From Sphingomonas gellani (lineage in GTDB: Bacteria > Pseudomonadota > Alphaproteobacteria > Sphingomonadales > Sphingomonadaceae), in contig NZ_FOCF01000007.1 in assembly GCF_900110035.1 (NCBI RefSeq), forward strand, positions 124,001 to 188,000: a stretch of 64,000 bases of DNA. The letters are read 5' to 3'. Below the pieces are notes generated by a model, which was not told the DNA's origin, searched no databases, and was given only the letters and a program-made list of their open reading frames with translations. Both the position numbers and the translations under genes were made by a program. Position 1 is the stretch's first letter. Each line of letters opens with the position of its first letter. This document shows positions 41,868 to 52,209 of the stretch, in pieces.

Positions 41868-44359
41868 GCGGTTGGGCGCTCGCATGGCGGCTCGCACGGC
41901 GCGAGCTGTCGGCACGATTCCGCGGATTGCGCCTGTTGCTGCTTTGCCTGTTCCTGGGCGTCGGCGCGCTGGCGGCGATCGGCAGCCTGAGCGATGCGAT
42001 CGGTGGCGAACTGGCCGCACGCGGGCGTGTCCTGCTGGGCGGCGATGTCGAGATGTCGGTGTCGCAGCGCCTTGCCGAGCCGGCGGAACTGACCGCGATG
42101 CGGGCCACCGGCCGGGTATCGGAAACCCTGCGCATGCAATCCATGGCGGTCACCTCCGCCGGCATGACCGCGCCCGTGCAGTTGAAGGCGGTGGACGCCG
42201 CCTATCCGCTCTACGGCCGCATGACGCTGACCGACCGCCGCGCGGTGCGAGCGCCGATGGTCGATCAGGTGTGGATCGGTCGCGCGCTGGCCGACCGCCT
42301 GAAGGTGAAGCCGGGCGACACGCTACGTTTCGGCACCGCGCGGTTCCGCATCGGCGGGATCATCGCGGACGAACCCGACCGGCTGAGCGAAGGCTTCACC
42401 CTCGGTCCCGTCGCGATCGTGTCCCGTTCGGGGCTCGATCGCACCGGGCTGATCCAGCCGGGCAGCCTGTTCGAGACCAGATACCGCATCGCCGCACGTG
42501 GCGACCCCGCAGGAATCGCGGACGCTTTCGCCAGGCGTTTTCCCACGGCTGAGTGGGAGACGCGCACCCGCGACCGCGCCTCGCCCGGCACCAGCCGCTT
42601 CGTGGCGCGCATGGGGGAGTTCCTGACCCTTGTCGGGCTGACCGCGCTGGTGATTGCCGGGATCGGGGTCGGCAACGGCGTGGGATCGTACCTGGAGGCG
42701 CGGCGCGGCACCATCGCGATGCTGAAGGTGCTGGGCGCGACATCGGGTCTGGTGGCGCGGGTGTACCTGCTCCAGATCCTCGTGGTGGCCGGCGTCGGCA
42801 TCCTGCTCGGGCTGGCTGCCGGCGTCGCCGCTGTGCCGCTGGTCGGCCTTGCGGTCGGTGCCGTGCTCCCGGTCGCGCCGGGCTTCGTCCTTGCGCCCGG
42901 CCCTCTCGCCCTCTCGGCCGCGTACGGCCTGCTGATCGCACTGGCGTTCTGCGCGCGTCCGCTGATGGCCGCAGGGCGTGTCCCTGCCGCGGCACTGCTG
43001 CGCGGCGCGCACGATCCACGGGCGAATGGCGGATGGCGGGGCGTCGCCTGGACTGCGGCCGCTGCGGTTCCTGTCGTGGTGCTGGCCCTGTCGACCACCG
43101 ACAGGCCCGTCTTCGCCGCCCTGTTCCTTGGTGCGACAGCCGCGACCCTGGCGGTACTGGTGGCGATCGGTGGCACGATCCGTGCGGGCGCCGCGCGCCT
43201 GCCCCGCCCGCGCCGGCCGCTCGCCCGGCTTGCGCTCGCCGCGCTCCACCGGCCGGGCGCACGAACGGTGTCGCTGGTCGTCGCTCTTGGCCTCGGCCTC
43301 ACCCTGTTCGTCCTGCTCGCGAGCATCCGGACCAGCATCGACGGCAACATCCGCCGCTCCGTGCCCGATCGTGCGCCCGCGTTGTTCGCGCTGGACGTGC
43401 CGCCGGAGCGCGAGGCCGAGTTCCGCCGCACGGTCGCGGCGGTCGCGCCCGCCGCCAGGATCGCGACGGTTCCGCTGATGCGCGGCACCATCACCGCCTA
43501 TGCCGACACCCGTGTCGCCGATCTCGCGACGATCCCGGAGGCGGCATGGGCGCTGCGCGGTGAGCGCGGGCTGACCTTTGCCTCGACCCTGCCCCCCGGC
43601 AGCACGCTGACCTCCGGTCGCTGGTGGACCGCGACCGAGGGGCGGGAGAGCCTTGTGTCGATCGACGAGCGGCTGGCCGACGCGCTGAAGCTCCGGATCG
43701 GCGACCCGCTGACCATCTCGGTCCTCGGGCTGGAACGCACGGCACGCATCGCCTCGTTCCGGCGGATCGCGTGGGACACGTTGGGCTTCAATTTCGTGAT
43801 GGTGTTCTCGCCCGGCGCGCTCCAGGACGTGCCGCACAACCTGGCCGCGACGATCGACATGCCCGCGACACAGGCGTCGGCCGTGACCAGGGCGCTGTTG
43901 CCACGCTTTCCATCGACGTCGATGGTGGAGGTCGGCGGCGTGCTGCAGCAGGTCCAGGACGTCGTCGGCCAGATGGCGACCGCGATCACCGCGGCCGCCG
44001 GGATCGCAGTGGCCGCCGGGATCGCGGTACTGCTCGGCGCGATCGCGGCGGCGCGCGCGGCACGGACCTATGATGCGGTCATGCTGAAGGTCCTGGGCGC
44101 GACACGCAGGCAGGTGCTGGCGATGCAGGCGATCGAGTACGCGATCCTCGCGGCGATCGTCGGCACGGTGGCCCTGGCGCTCGGCGCGGGCGGCGGCTGG
44201 TTCGTCGTCACGCAGGTGTTCAAGTTCGAATGGCTGCCCGACTGGTCGGTCGTGCTGGCGACGCTCGCAATCGGTGCGGCGGTGACGATCGGGATCGGCA
44301 TCCTCGGGACGATCCCCGTGCTGAGGGCGAGGCCGTCCGAGGCGCTGCGGGCGTTGTAG
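41864..44359 (+). CDS. ybbP: ABC transporter permease with two FtsX domains (YbbP-like)
   Basis: The GTG at 41864 overlaps the ATPase stop and gives 831 residues. One N-terminal transmembrane helix (LRLLLLCLFLGVGALAAIG) is followed by a long MacB-like periplasmic region. FtsX repeats lie near residues 255-420 (with VGNGVGSYLEARRGTIAMLKVLGA) and 690-825 (with DAVMLKVLGATRRQVLAMQ). The duplicated KVLGA loop is the ATPase-contact helix of this family. The complex likely handles lipids or envelope components with the adjacent esterase. The cargo is not known. Confidence 0.92.
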   Translation: MSGWALAWRLARRELSARFRGLRLLLLCLFLGVGALAAIGSLSDAIGGELAARGRVLLGGDVEMSVSQRLAEPAELTAMRATGRVSETLRMQSMAVTSAGMTAPVQLKAVDAAYPLYGRMTLTDRRAVRAPMVDQVWIGRALADRLKVKPGDTLRFGTARFRIGGIIADEPDRLSEGFTLGPVAIVSRSGLDRTGLIQPGSLFETRYRIAARGDPAGIADAFARRFPTAEWETRTRDRASPGTSRFVARMGEFLTLVGLTALVIAGIGVGNGVGSYLEARRGTIAMLKVLGATSGLVARVYLLQILVVAGVGILLGLAAGVAAVPLVGLAVGAVLPVAPGFVLAPGPLALSAAYGLLIALAFCARPLMAAGRVPAAALLRGAHDPRANGGWRGVAWTAAAAVPVVVLALSTTDRPVFAALFLGATAATLAVLVAIGGTIRAGAARLPRPRRPLARLALAALHRPGARTVSLVVALGLGLTLFVLLASIRTSIDGNIRRSVPDRAPALFALDVPPEREAEFRRTVAAVAPAARIATVPLMRGTITAYADTRVADLATIPEAAWALRGERGLTFASTLPPGSTLTSGRWWTATEGRESLVSIDERLADALKLRIGDPLTISVLGLERTARIASFRRIAWDTLGFNFVMVFSPGALQDVPHNLAATIDMPATQASAVTRALLPRFPSTSMVEVGGVLQQVQDVVGQMATAITAAAGIAVAAGIAVLLGAIAAARAARTYDAVMLKVLGATRRQVLAMQAIEYAILAAIVGTVALALGAGGGWFVVTQVFKFEWLPDWSVVLATLAIGAAVTIGIGILGTIPVLRARPSEALRAL

Positions 44360-44465
44360 CCTGCCGCGCCTCGGTCAATGCGTTAGGACCACGGTAGCGA
44401 GTGCTAGCGTCGGCGGGTGCCGAAGCTCAGCCGGCCTGGCGCCGTGCGCATCCCGATGGCTCCGA

Positions 44466-45704
<1,239 letters not shown>

Positions 45705-45841
45705 CGATGCATGTACTCGCTGATGATTGAAGAGCTTGAAGCGCCATGTTCGCTCGGCACGCATATCGCACTTTGCGGCATGACGCGCGGGGTCTGGCCG
45801 AAAAGTCACGGAGATACGATGAACGTCACCGCGGATCGGAG

Positions 45842-46645
45842 TCAGACCGCCATGGTCTGCACGGAGCCGCTGTCCACCCTGAGCGCGGCGCCGTTGATGA
45901 AGCTGGCGCGCTCCGAACACAGGAACGCGACCGCCGCGGCGACCTCGTCGGCGCGGCCACGGCGCTTCAGCGTCATGCCGGGACGCTCCTCCTCCAGAAA
46001 GCTGTCGATCGCCGCGTCGACGCTGGTGCCATTCTCCTGCGCCCGCTTTTCCATCATCGCGTCGGTCATCGGCGTCGCGATGAAGGCCGGCATGACGACG
46101 TTGACCAGCACATTGTCGCAGCCATAGGCCTTGGACAGACCCTTGGTCAGGTTCTGAATACCCGCCTTCGACGCGCAATACGGCAGTTCGTCGACATAGG
46201 GCTGTACCGCGTCCTCGGACGAGAACAGCACGATCCGGCCCCATTTCCGCTCGCGCATCGCCGGGATGGCCGCCCGGCACATGCGCACCGCGCCCATCAG
46301 GTTGATGTTGAGCGTGTCCAGCCAGCCGGCATCGTCCACCTCCAGGAAATCACCCGTCGCGCCGGTCACGCCGGCGGCGTTGACCAGGATGTCGGGTGCG
46401 CCCAGCTTTTGCGCCACCTCTGCGAACAGCCGTGCGATGCTGTCGGTATCGGTAACGTCGGCCTCCACCGCGATCACCTCACCCGCGCCTTTCAGATCTT
46501 CGAGGCTTTCGTTCAGGGTGCCGCCAGGGCGGTCGGTGATCGCCACCTTCGCGCTCGCCTCCAACAGTTGCCGCGCGCTCTCTCGCCCCATTCCGGAATC
46601 GCCGCCGCTGACCAGCGCCACCCGTCCACCGATGCCGAGATCCAT
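45842..46645 (-). CDS. SDR-family oxidoreductase
   Basis: The 267-residue protein has the classical SDR pattern: VALVSGGDSGMGRESARQL (cofactor), ILVNAAGVTG, the catalytic Ser in IVLFSSEDA and YCASKAGIQNL (Tyr and Lys). The C terminus SFINGAALRVDSGSV is typical of 3-oxoacyl-ACP reductase-like or polyol dehydrogenases. The substrate cannot be told. It is about 140 bp upstream of the threonine synthase gene on the same strand. The divergent neighbour is the GH15 gene. Confidence 0.9.
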   Translation of the reverse strand: MDLGIGGRVALVSGGDSGMGRESARQLLEASAKVAITDRPGGTLNESLEDLKGAGEVIAVEADVTDTDSIARLFAEVAQKLGAPDILVNAAGVTGATGDFLEVDDAGWLDTLNINLMGAVRMCRAAIPAMRERKWGRIVLFSSEDAVQPYVDELPYCASKAGIQNLTKGLSKAYGCDNVLVNVVMPAFIATPMTDAMMEKRAQENGTSVDAAIDSFLEEERPGMTLKRRGRADEVAAAVAFLCSERASFINGAALRVDSGSVQTMAV

Positions 46646-46739
46646 ACCGTTCTCCCCTTGCCCGAAGTTTCCCGCTTAATGAGCGAGCGCGTGGCGTGTT
46701 CCGCGCGGAGCGCATGCGCCGGTCCTGAGTTGTCGATGC

Positions 46740-48584
46740 ATGTTTCATGACTTGGATCAGGATGATGCCGCCGACCGAACGGCGACCCAGAACGATGCCG
46801 CCCGGGTTCCCGAGCGACGCGACGGTTACCTGCCGCTGGAAGACTATGGCGTCTTGGGAGACGGTCGATCTGTGGTACTGTCGGGGGCGGACGGATCGAT
46901 CGACTGGTGGTGTGTTCCCAACCTCGATTCCCCGCCGCTGTTCGACCGGTTGCTAGACACGGACAACGGCGGTCGCTTCGTCGTGGCTCCGGACGCGCCG
47001 TTCACCGTGGAGCGTCGTTACCGCGAAGACAGCAATGTGCTGGAAACGCTGTTCGTGACAGCCACCGGTCGCGCGATGCTGACCGAGTCGCTCAACAGCG
47101 GCACCGCAGGCCGCCTGCCCTGGGCTGAACTCGCACGCCGGATCGAGGGCGTGGAGGGGGAGGTCGCGTTCCGGCTGGAGATGCGGCCCGGCAGACGCGC
47201 CGACACCGCCAGCCCGTATCAATCCCGAATCGGCGGGCATCACGTCTTTCATGTCGACCGGGTCCTCGGCCTCTTCCTGCATGGCGACGGCGTGACGGTC
47301 GAACGCGACGACGACGGGGTGACGGGCCGCTTCACGGTCGCGGCCGGCGAACGGCGGGTGCTGGCGATCGTTGCGGGCGAGGAGGAGCCGCTGGCGGTGC
47401 CGCCGATCGCCGACATCGATGCACGCATCGACCTGTCCGACCGCGAATGGCGCGACTGGGCGGCGCGCGTGGTGCATGCAGGCGAGCGGCGTGCCGATTT
47501 CGTGCGCAGCGCGCTGGCGCTGAAGCTGCTGCTTTATTCGCCGTCCGGCGCGATTGCGGCGGCGGGTACGACCTCGCTGCCCGAACGCGTGGGCGGTGAG
47601 AAGAACTATGACTACCGCTACGCCTGGGTGCGCGACGCGGGCTATGTCATCAAGGCGTTCCTAGCCGCCGGCGCACAGGCGGAGGCGAAGGCTGCGTTGA
47701 GCTGGTTGCTCAACCGGTTGCAGGCGCATGGCGCTCGCGTGTGTTTCACACTGGGTGGTGAGGTGGTGCCGGATGTGGCGCCCATCGACGTGCCCGGCTG
47801 GCGCGGGTCATCGCCCGTCGTCACGGGCAACGCCGCGACCGGGCAGGTCCAGCACGGCGTGTATGGCGACATCTTCGAAACGGCCGCCCGCTTCGTCTCC
47901 TGCGGCGGTGTGCTCGACCCGCGCTCGGCGGAAACGCTGTCGCACCTGGCCGACCAATGCGCCGATGCGTGGCGGACAAAGGACAGCGGCATCTGGGAAC
48001 TGCCAGAGCAACGCCATTACACCATGTCCAAGGTGAGTTGCTGGCAGGCGCTGGCCCGTGCGGTGGAGCTTGCCGACATCGGACAGCTGCCCACCACCTG
48101 CCGCGATCGTTGGCAGCGGGAGCGGGATCGGATCGAGGCGTGGATCGGGGAGCATTGCTGGTCCGAAGAGCGCGGCGCGTACCTGTTCTATCCCGGTGCC
48201 GATGGCCTGGACGCCAGCCTGGCGCTCGCGGTCCGCTTCGGCTTCGATGGTGAGGACCGGCTGCGCCGTACGCTGGACGAGATCGACCGGGAGCTGGGCT
48301 GCGGCCCCTATCACTACCGCTATTCGGGGGCGCAGGATGAGGAGGGCTGCTTCCTCGCCTGTTCCTTCTGGATAGCGGAGGCGCGCGCGGTACTCGGTCA
48401 GCGTGACGTCGCCCGCGCCGCGCTCGATCGGCTGACCACGGCGCTCGACCGGGGCGTCGGCGTGTGGACGGAAATGGTCGATCCCGACAGCGGCACGTTC
48501 CTCGGCAACATGCCACAGGGCCTGACGCATCTGGCGCACATCATGGCGCTGGATGCGCTGGTGGCGGAACCGGCGCGGTGCTGA
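46740..48584 (+). CDS. Glycoside hydrolase family 15 (glucoamylase/trehalase type)
   Basis: The 614-residue protein has an N-terminal beta-sandwich (YGVLGDGRSVVLSGADGSID and WWCVPNLDSPPLFDRLLD in one run). The GH15 (alpha/alpha)6 barrel follows, with GGEKNYDYRYAWVRDAGYVIKAF, which carries the catalytic region, and FLGNMPQGLTHL near the C terminus. No signal peptide is seen, so it is cytosolic and could hydrolyse trehalose or maltodextrins. The start ATG is 94 bp from the divergent SDR start. It is followed by a Gfo/Idh/MocA gene. Confidence 0.9.
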   Translation: MFHDLDQDDAADRTATQNDAARVPERRDGYLPLEDYGVLGDGRSVVLSGADGSIDWWCVPNLDSPPLFDRLLDTDNGGRFVVAPDAPFTVERRYREDSNVLETLFVTATGRAMLTESLNSGTAGRLPWAELARRIEGVEGEVAFRLEMRPGRRADTASPYQSRIGGHHVFHVDRVLGLFLHGDGVTVERDDDGVTGRFTVAAGERRVLAIVAGEEEPLAVPPIADIDARIDLSDREWRDWAARVVHAGERRADFVRSALALKLLLYSPSGAIAAAGTTSLPERVGGEKNYDYRYAWVRDAGYVIKAFLAAGAQAEAKAALSWLLNRLQAHGARVCFTLGGEVVPDVAPIDVPGWRGSSPVVTGNAATGQVQHGVYGDIFETAARFVSCGGVLDPRSAETLSHLADQCADAWRTKDSGIWELPEQRHYTMSKVSCWQALARAVELADIGQLPTTCRDRWQRERDRIEAWIGEHCWSEERGAYLFYPGADGLDASLALAVRFGFDGEDRLRRTLDEIDRELGCGPYHYRYSGAQDEEGCFLACSFWIAEARAVLGQRDVARAALDRLTTALDRGVGVWTEMVDPDSGTFLGNMPQGLTHLAHIMALDALVAEPARC

Positions 48585-48622
48585 CGCGCTTGCCGCCTCG
48601 ACCTTCGACGGAGACCTGATCC

Positions 48623-49756
48623 ATGAGCCTTGCATCCGCCCTCGGCCTCGGCGGCCGGAAAATCCGCTATGCCATCGTCGGGCTGGGCCACATCGCGCAA
48701 CAGGCGATGATGCCCGGCGTCGCGCACACCGGCAATTCGGAGATCACGGCGCTGGTCTCCTCGGACTCGGAAAAGCTTGCCGCCCTGGGCGACCGCTACG
48801 GCGTCGAGCACCTGTATTCGTACGAGCAGTTTCCCGACCTGCTGGCGTCGGGCACGATCGACGCCATCTACCTCGCCACGCCCAACTGGCGGCACGCCGA
48901 ATTCGCGGTGCCGGCGCTGCACGCGGGCATCCATGTCCTGTGCGAAAAGCCGCTGGAGATATCGTCCGCCAAATGTCGGGAGATCATCGCCGCGTCCGAA
49001 CGGTCGGGCGCGCGGCTGATGACGGCATACCGCCTGCATTTCGAGCCGGCGACCCTCGACGCTATCCGCCGGATCAGGGCGGGGGAGCTGGGCGATCTAG
49101 TCGCCTTCACCTCCTGCTTCGCGCAGATGGTGGATCCCGCCAACCACCGCGCGACCAGCGGGATCGAGGCCGGGCCGCTGTTCGACATGGGTCCCTATCC
49201 GATCAACGCCATCCGCTATCTGTTCGGGGCGGAGCCGGTGGAGGTTGTCGCCGCCGTCGGCGTGCGCCACCCGGAATCGGGCATCGGCGACTTCGACGAC
49301 ACGCTGGCAGTGACGTTGCGCATGCCCGGTGACCGCCTCGCGCAGTTCACGATCAGCTATTACGCCAACCAGATCGACAGCCTCATCATCGCGGGCACCA
49401 AGGGGTCGATCCACATGAGCCCATGCTACGGCTTCCAGAGCGGCCTGGAACAGAACCGCCAGATCGGCGACGACAAGACCCATGAGGCGTTCAAGGCGAC
49501 CGACCATTTCGGTGGCCAGATGAAATACTTCTCGGACTGCATCCTTGAGGATCGCACGGTCGAGCCGGACGGCGAGGAGGGGCTGGCGGACCTGCTGGTG
49601 ATCGAGGCGGTCGTCGCCGCGCTGAAATCCGGCGGCCCGGTGAAGGTCGAGCCGCTGGACCGTCGTCGCACGATCGACCCCGACGCACAGGAACAGACGC
49701 TGCGTGCAGTTTCCGCGCCTGAGCCGGTGAATGCGTCCAGCCCGACAAAGGAGTGA
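48623..49756 (+). CDS. Gfo/Idh/MocA oxidoreductase (glucose-fructose oxidoreductase-like)
   Basis: The 377-residue protein has a short N-terminal extension and then the Rossmann motif YAIVGLGHIAQQAMM, CEKPLEISSAKC (lysine motif) and the catalytic-domain segment FDMGPYPINAIRYLFG. No Tat leader, so it is cytosolic. The C terminus (TIDPDAQEQTLRAVSAPEPV) is disordered. It follows the GH15 gene by 38 bp and precedes an alpha/beta hydrolase by one base, so these three likely share a transcript. It may oxidise a glucose derivative. Confidence 0.88.
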   Translation: MSLASALGLGGRKIRYAIVGLGHIAQQAMMPGVAHTGNSEITALVSSDSEKLAALGDRYGVEHLYSYEQFPDLLASGTIDAIYLATPNWRHAEFAVPALHAGIHVLCEKPLEISSAKCREIIAASERSGARLMTAYRLHFEPATLDAIRRIRAGELGDLVAFTSCFAQMVDPANHRATSGIEAGPLFDMGPYPINAIRYLFGAEPVEVVAAVGVRHPESGIGDFDDTLAVTLRMPGDRLAQFTISYYANQIDSLIIAGTKGSIHMSPCYGFQSGLEQNRQIGDDKTHEAFKATDHFGGQMKYFSDCILEDRTVEPDGEEGLADLLVIEAVVAALKSGGPVKVEPLDRRRTIDPDAQEQTLRAVSAPEPVNASSPTKE

Positions 49757-49757
49757 C

Positions 49758-50510
49758 GTGACCCCGACGGTGTTCCTGCTCCACGCGCTGGGGGCGAGTG
49801 GCGGTGCGTGGAGGGAGGTGATCGCCGCGCTTGGCGACCGCGTCCCGTGCGTGGCGCCGGACCTGCCCGGCTTTGGCGACAACCATGCCGGGCAAATGGA
49901 CGTGGAGGCGACGCTGCGCTGGCTGACGGCCGAGATCGCTTCGCGCGCGCCTGCCTCGTTCCTGCTCGTCGGCCACAGCATGGGCGGCAAGTTCGCGACG
50001 CTGCTTGCCGCGCGGGCACAGGCCGGTGAGCCGGCGCTGGACGGCCTTGCCGGCGTCGTACTGCTCGCGGCCTCGCCCCCGGCGCCGGAGCCGATGGACG
50101 AGGATCGCCGCGCCACCATGATCGGCTGGTTCGCGGATGGTGAGCCGGGAGAGGATGACGCGCGCCGCTTCATCGACGCGAACGTTGCCGGCCCCCTGCC
50201 GCCGCCGTTGATGACGCAGGCGGTGGCCGATGTGCGCCGGTCGTCGCCGGCGGCATGGACCGGCTGGCTGGAACGCGGCGCGCGCGAGGATTGGAGCGAG
50301 CGCGTGGGTCGGCTGACCATCCCGGCCCTGATCGTCGCCGGTGCCGACGACGGCGATCTGGGGATCGACAATCAGCGCCGCCTGAACCTGCCTCATTATC
50401 CGGGCGCATGGATCGAGACGGTGCCGGATGCGGCGCACCTGCTCCCCTATGAACAACCCGCCGCCGTCGCCCGCCTGATCGCCGGCGCGGTCGATCGCGC
50501 GCGGGGATGA
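49758..50510 (+). CDS. Alpha/beta hydrolase
   Basis: A GTG at 49758, preceded by AAAGGAG, gives 250 residues. The fold is clear: oxyanion-loop HALGASGGAW, nucleophile elbow VGHSMGGKFAT (Ser near residue 76) and LLPYEQPAAVARLI at the end following the catalytic-type His (DAAHLLPYEQP). The acid residue is probably in AGADDGDLG. It resembles soluble esterases or haloalkane-type hydrolases. The substrate is unknown. Confidence 0.9.
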   Translation: MTPTVFLLHALGASGGAWREVIAALGDRVPCVAPDLPGFGDNHAGQMDVEATLRWLTAEIASRAPASFLLVGHSMGGKFATLLAARAQAGEPALDGLAGVVLLAASPPAPEPMDEDRRATMIGWFADGEPGEDDARRFIDANVAGPLPPPLMTQAVADVRRSSPAAWTGWLERGAREDWSERVGRLTIPALIVAGADDGDLGIDNQRRLNLPHYPGAWIETVPDAAHLLPYEQPAAVARLIAGAVDRARG

Positions 50511-50593
50511 CCGCGACAGGAAACCTTGTGCGCGGCCGCGCGCTTATCACCCGACACCGCGCAAACGGTGCGTAGTTCAGCAGGAGAAAGTGC

Positions 50594-50779
50594 ATGAGCA
50601 TCGAGGGCAAGGCCAAGGAAGCCGCCGGTTTCGTCAAGGAAGAAGCGTTCGAGCACGGCAAATCGCCCGAGGCGAAGGAAAAGGCTCAGGAAGGCCGCGA
50701 CCTGCGCAACGAAGGCCGTGTCGAGGACGGCAAGGAGCCGAAGCTGACCGAGCCGGGCACCGGCCACCCCGAGAAGTGA
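50594..50779 (+). CDS. CsbD-like small stress protein
   Basis: The 61-residue protein begins MSIEGKAKEAAGFVKEEAF, similar to the GKxKEAAGK repeat of CsbD (UPF0337) proteins, and is highly charged with no Cys or Trp. It is preceded by a good CAGGAG site and followed by a strong hairpin. CsbD proteins rise in general stress in other bacteria. The match is in the N-terminal part only. Confidence 0.75.
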   Translation: MSIEGKAKEAAGFVKEEAFEHGKSPEAKEKAQEGRDLRNEGRVEDGKEPKLTEPGTGHPEK

Positions 50780-50785
50780 AGTAAC

Positions 50786-50814
50786 GGCCCGCCCCGCTTC
50801 GGCGAGGGCGGGCC
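50786..50814. terminator. Strong hairpin terminator after the CsbD-like gene
   Basis: GGCCCGCCCCGC pairs with GCG(A)GGGCGGGCC around a TTCG loop, with one bulged A. It starts 7 bp after the stop. The T-tract is poor (TGCCTATAT), as is common in GC-rich genomes. Confidence 0.65.
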
Positions 50815-51245
50815 TGCCTATATGGGCGCCGGCTCGTTAGAGCCTGCTTCTTGAGCAAGCGGGTGCCGGTCCAGTTCCTAGGTTCCCTCTAACTGGCAGA
50901 GGTAAAGACCGTCGCGTCATGCGCGGCAACAGCGCCGGCATATGAAGCGTGAGCCAGCTACACGGCGTCAATGGCCGCATCCCACACAACTTCACGTTCA
51001 TTGCCGCGCTCTCGGAGCACTTACTGAGGACGCCAGGTTGACAAGCATCTCGTTGGCCGACGCTGGCGAGCTTGCCCAATCGGCTTCTCCCATGATCCGC
51101 ACACTGACCGGAGAAGCGTCCGGCTGGAACAAGCCCGTAGAGCGAGATGTACGTCATCCCATCGACGGCTCTTCCGCCGCCTAGTTGGGCTCCGACATCG
51201 ACGGGGCGGACCATCACATACGAACGCTCCGGGCACCGGGCGCCA
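50815..51245. other. Non-coding stretch, no recognisable gene
   Basis: About 430 bp without a convincing gene. Short frames of 70-80 codons exist on both strands (e.g. 50942-51184) but look like random translation. The composition is slightly less GC-rich than neighbouring genes. It may be a remnant of a gene lost between the CsbD-like and LysR genes. Confidence 0.5.
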
Positions 51246-52136
51246 TCATAGCTGGCTGAGCGCGCTGAGCATCGCATCCAGAAACACCCGCGTCTTGCGG
51301 GGCATCGTGGCACGGTCCGGAAACAGCGCCACGATCGGGGTATCGCCGGCGTGCCATTCGGGCAGCACATGCTCAAGCGTTCCGGCACGCAGGTCGGCCG
51401 CGACATCGACCTGCGACTTCAGCGTTATGCCCAGGCCAGCGACGCACCAGTCATGAACCGCGTCGCCATTGTCGACGCGAAGCCGTGCCGGCGCAGGCAC
51501 CGATTGCTCCCGTCCGTCGGCATCGAACAACCGCCACGCGACGACAGCATCGCCATAGCGTAGCAGGTCATGGTCCGACAGATCGTCCGGCGACCGCGGG
51601 CGCCCTCGCCGGTGGAGGTAGGCGGGCGCGGCGAGCAGGATGCGCCGGTTGTCGGCCAGCTTGCGCATCGCCGCCCCGCCCGCCGCCGCGAGTCCGCCGA
51701 TGCGGATCGCCACGTCGATGGCGCCGCCAGTCACGTCGGCAAGCCGATCGTCGAGCGACAGGGATACGGCAAGCTGTGGATACCGCTGCGTCAATTGCCC
51801 GAGAACGGGCGCGACATGGCGACGGCCGAAGGACACCGGCGCGGAGACACGCAGCGTGCCGACCGGCTCGTCACGGCCGGTCGCCAGCAACTCCTCACCC
51901 TGTGCGATCGCTTCCAGGGCGCGGTCGACTTCGACCAGCAATTGCTCCCCCTCCTCCGTCGGCGACAGGTTGCGCGTCGTGCGGTTGACCAACCTTACAC
52001 CAGTCCGCTTCTCCAGCGTGGCCAGGCGCTTGCTGACGACAGCCAGGCTCACACCCATCGCACGCGCGGCACCGGTCAGGGAGCCGTGCGCCAACACCTG
52101 TTGGAACGTCCGCAGTTCATTGAGATCGTCCAGCAT
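51246..52136 (-). CDS. LysR-family transcriptional regulator
   Basis: The 296-residue protein has the LysR helix-turn-helix (LRTFQQVLAHGSLTGAARAM, with recognition helix VSKRLATLEKRTGVRLVNRTTR). The effector domain follows, with LRVSAPVSFGRRHVAPVLGQL and the GAIDVAIRIG strand of the AaeR/DsdC-like branch. It is divergent from the deacetylase/SDR/SnoaL genes and probably controls them. The 73-bp gap has a TATC-N11-GATA dyad. Confidence 0.93.
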   Translation of the reverse strand: MLDDLNELRTFQQVLAHGSLTGAARAMGVSLAVVSKRLATLEKRTGVRLVNRTTRNLSPTEEGEQLLVEVDRALEAIAQGEELLATGRDEPVGTLRVSAPVSFGRRHVAPVLGQLTQRYPQLAVSLSLDDRLADVTGGAIDVAIRIGGLAAAGGAAMRKLADNRRILLAAPAYLHRRGRPRSPDDLSDHDLLRYGDAVVAWRLFDADGREQSVPAPARLRVDNGDAVHDWCVAGLGITLKSQVDVAADLRAGTLEHVLPEWHAGDTPIVALFPDRATMPRKTRVFLDAMLSALSQL

Positions 52137-52176
52137 ATCGCCTCGCGGTTGATACTGTCTCGCCGTGTTGCGCGCT

Positions 52177-52195
52177 TATCGCCGTGCAGATGATA
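52177..52195. promoter_or_regulatory. TATC-N11-GATA dyad, candidate LysR site
   Basis: TATC and GATA are separated by exactly 11 bases (GCCGTGCAGAT), matching the dyad geometry of LysR boxes. It lies 41 bp upstream of the LysR start and 15 bp upstream of the deacetylase start. Short arms make chance occurrence possible. Confidence 0.4.
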
Positions 52196-52209
52196 GCTAA
52201 GTTGGTGGA

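Noticed and set aside
42323-43837. 504-codon open frame on the minus strand
   Set aside because: It is antisense to the FtsX-type permease; the composition is Arg/Gly/Asp-rich shadow sequence.
50837-51406. 189-codon minus-strand frame over the LysR end and non-coding gap
   Set aside because: It overlaps the LysR gene in another frame and has odd Cys/Arg/Pro-rich composition.
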